Of a DNA stretch of 64,000 nt, positions 62,709-64,000 are shown piece after piece (position 1 is the stretch's first letter; the number at the start of each line of letters is the position of its first letter). The notes beneath the pieces are model-generated. The model did not search any database, had not been told where the DNA came from, and worked only from the letters and a program-made list of their open reading frames with translations. This DNA comes from Paludifilum halophilum (GTDB taxonomy: Bacteria; Bacillota; Bacilli; Thermoactinomycetales; DSM-45169), in contig NZ_NOWF01000003.1 of the NCBI RefSeq assembly GCF_002245355.1, positions 62,001 to 126,000 of the forward strand. The letters are read 5' to 3'. The position numbers and the translations under genes were made by a program.

Positions 62709-64000
62709 TTAACGGGCTTTCCCGATCCGTTCCTTCAATCGGTGGAGAGGCAAGGTATTGATCACATCCGAGGATTCCAACCAACCGCGCCGGGCCGTAG
62801 CAATCCCGAGACGGACAAAATTGAAGGCTTCAGGAGAATGAGCATCGGTATTGATGGTAAAGGTAACTCCAAACTCCTCTTTGGCTCTCTTCAGATGGGT
62901 ATCCTTTAAATCCAGACGGTTTGGATTGGCGTTCAACTCCAGAACGGTACCGGTTTGGGCCGCTGTTTCAAAAATGCGGTCCACATCGACGGCATAAGGA
63001 TCGCGCCGGTTAATCAGACGGCCGGTGGGATGGGCGATCATATGAACATGAGGATTTTCCATGGCATTCAGGATGCGTCGGGTGATTGTTTCCCGGTCCT
63101 GTTTAAAGGAGCTGTGGATCGACGCGATGACTACATCCAATTCTTCCAGTACTTCATCGGAAAAATCCAACCGACCGTCAGGCAAGATATCCATCTCTAT
63201 TCCCGCCAACACGGTAATCCCTTCTAGTTCGTCATTGACCCGGTCCACCTCCTCCCGCTGCCGTTTTAAATCGTCGGCTGTCAATCCACTGGCCACTTTC
63301 AGGGACTGGGAATGGTCTGTGATACAGATGTATTCATATCCCCGTTTCATAGCCGCTTCCGCCATTTCCTTCACCGAAGCGGTTCCGTCACTCCACCGGG
63401 TGTGCATGTGCAGGTCCCCCCGGTAGTCCTCGGGTTCCAACAGATCGGGGAGATTCTCCTTTTGGCGGTCCATCTCTCCGCGATCTTCCCGTAGCTCCGG
63501 AACCATATAGGGAAGATGGAGCATCCGGTATAATTCTTCCTCTTCATTGAAGGTGAGTTCCCTCCCGCTTTCCGGGTCGAAAATCCCGTATTCGCTGACT
63601 TTCCAGCCGAACTCCTTCGCCCGTTGGCGGATTCGGACATTGTGTTCTTTGGAACCGGTGAAATGGTGCAAGGCCGTTATAAAACGATCCGGAGCAACCA
63701 GTCGGACATCGACCTGGATTTCGAAACCGAATGAAACCAGTACGCTGACTTTGGTTTCCCCCTGGTTGATCACTTGGATCACTTCCGGCATGGAAACGAG
63801 TTGCTCAGCGACGGATTCGGGGTCTTCCGTCGCCACGACCAGATCCGCATCCTTAACCGTCTCCTTCATTCGGCGCAGACTTCCCGCCATCTCCACCCGC
63901 TGTACATCGGCATTATCCTGTAACCGCCGAAGCAGAATCTCTGCGACAGGGAGTGCGTGAACCAGTAAGGAGCGACCGGGTTGTTGCCGATACTGACGGA
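62709..64000 (-). CDS. polX: DNA polymerase X family protein with PHP domain (5' end beyond window)
   Basis: The visible part, about 430 codons, covers the polymerase nucleotidyltransferase core (VEMAGSLRRMKETVKDADLVVAT) and the C-terminal PHP domain (YRGDLHMHTRWSDGTASV, YICITDHSQSLKVASGL, LAGIEMDIL, VIASIHSSFK, MIAHPTGRLINRRDPY, TINTDAHSPEAF), whose metal ligands give 3'-5' exonuclease activity. PolX works in base excision repair. The N-terminal HhH region lies outside the window. It precedes mutS2 in B. subtilis as well, though here sleB and the holin-like gene lie between. Confidence 0.96.
   Translation of the reverse strand, partial: RQYRQQPGRSLLVHALPVAEILLRRLQDNADVQRVEMAGSLRRMKETVKDADLVVATEDPESVAEQLVSMPEVIQVINQGETKVSVLVSFGFEIQVDVRLVAPDRFITALHHFTGSKEHNVRIRQRAKEFGWKVSEYGIFDPESGRELTFNEEEELYRMLHLPYMVPELREDRGEMDRQKENLPDLLEPEDYRGDLHMHTRWSDGTASVKEMAEAAMKRGYEYICITDHSQSLKVASGLTADDLKRQREEVDRVNDELEGITVLAGIEMDILPDGRLDFSDEVLEELDVVIASIHSSFKQDRETITRRILNAMENPHVHMIAHPTGRLINRRDPYAVDVDRIFETAAQTGTVLELNANPNRLDLKDTHLKRAKEEFGVTFTINTDAHSPEAFNFVRLGIATARRGWLESSDVINTLPLHRLKERIGKAR

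Noticed and set aside
1-64000. CRISPR arrays, rRNA genes and insertion-sequence transposases
   Set aside because: I looked for regular short repeats, rRNA-like sequence and DDE or HUH transposase motifs and saw none.

Overview
The window reads as a chromosome segment of a spore-forming, probably thermophilic Bacillales bacterium close to the Thermoactinomycetaceae. The evidence is the gene order, which follows the Bacillus subtilis polX-mutS2-lcfA-fadR-etfBA-trxA-uvrC-lysC-sdhCAB-gerE-marR-racE-gerM-rph-rdgB-ysnB-tig-clp block with local insertions, the many sporulation and germination genes (gerE, gerM, sleB, spoVAF), and a secreted protease resembling thermitase. Most core genes are on the minus strand.

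Layout. 1-7.5 kb: clpP (cut by the window edge), tig, a tRNA-Arg gene split by a group I intron, then ysnB, rdgB, rph, gerM, murI and a marR-type regulator. 7.6-16.7 kb: the sporulation regulator gene gerE is split by an insertion of about 8.95 kb. The 3' part of gerE (7576-7656) and the 5' part (16592-16744) share a 12-bp direct repeat in the same reading frame, and a large serine recombinase is the first gene next to the 3' fragment. The element also carries a small ORF, an amidohydrolase, a decayed GH18 spore-lysin gene, an oxidoreductase and a GntR/ABC operon with one broken gene. 17-28.6 kb: an accessory stretch with a DUF421 protein, a DUF2935 protein, a CAP-domain protein, a zinc-peptidase-like protein, an M3-type oligopeptidase, fumarase, a penicillin-binding protein and a YpuA-like protein. 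28.7-33.5 kb: sdhCAB and metX, the latter behind a SAM riboswitch. 33.6-40.4 kb: an opp peptide transporter and lysC with a lysine-riboswitch leader. 40.6-47.3 kb: tatA, mobA, uvrC, three related membrane proteins and trxA. 47.4-51.8 kb: etfA, etfB, fadR and lcfA with two FadR-like operators. 51.9-64 kb: spoVAF, a probable SelW-type selenoprotein gene, an RsmF-like methyltransferase, the protease, nfeD, mutS2, sleB and polX (cut by the window edge).

Three features stand out because each interrupts an ordinary reading of a gene: (1) gerE split by a recombinase-bearing element that should be removed by site-specific recombination during sporulation to restore a 73-residue GerE; (2) a 226-nt group I intron between anticodon positions 34 and 35 of tRNA-Arg(UCU); (3) a CxxU motif with an in-frame UGA followed by a hairpin that fits a bacterial SECIS element, in an 81-residue SelW/Rdx-family gene. 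All calls come from reading the sequence; no database search was possible.
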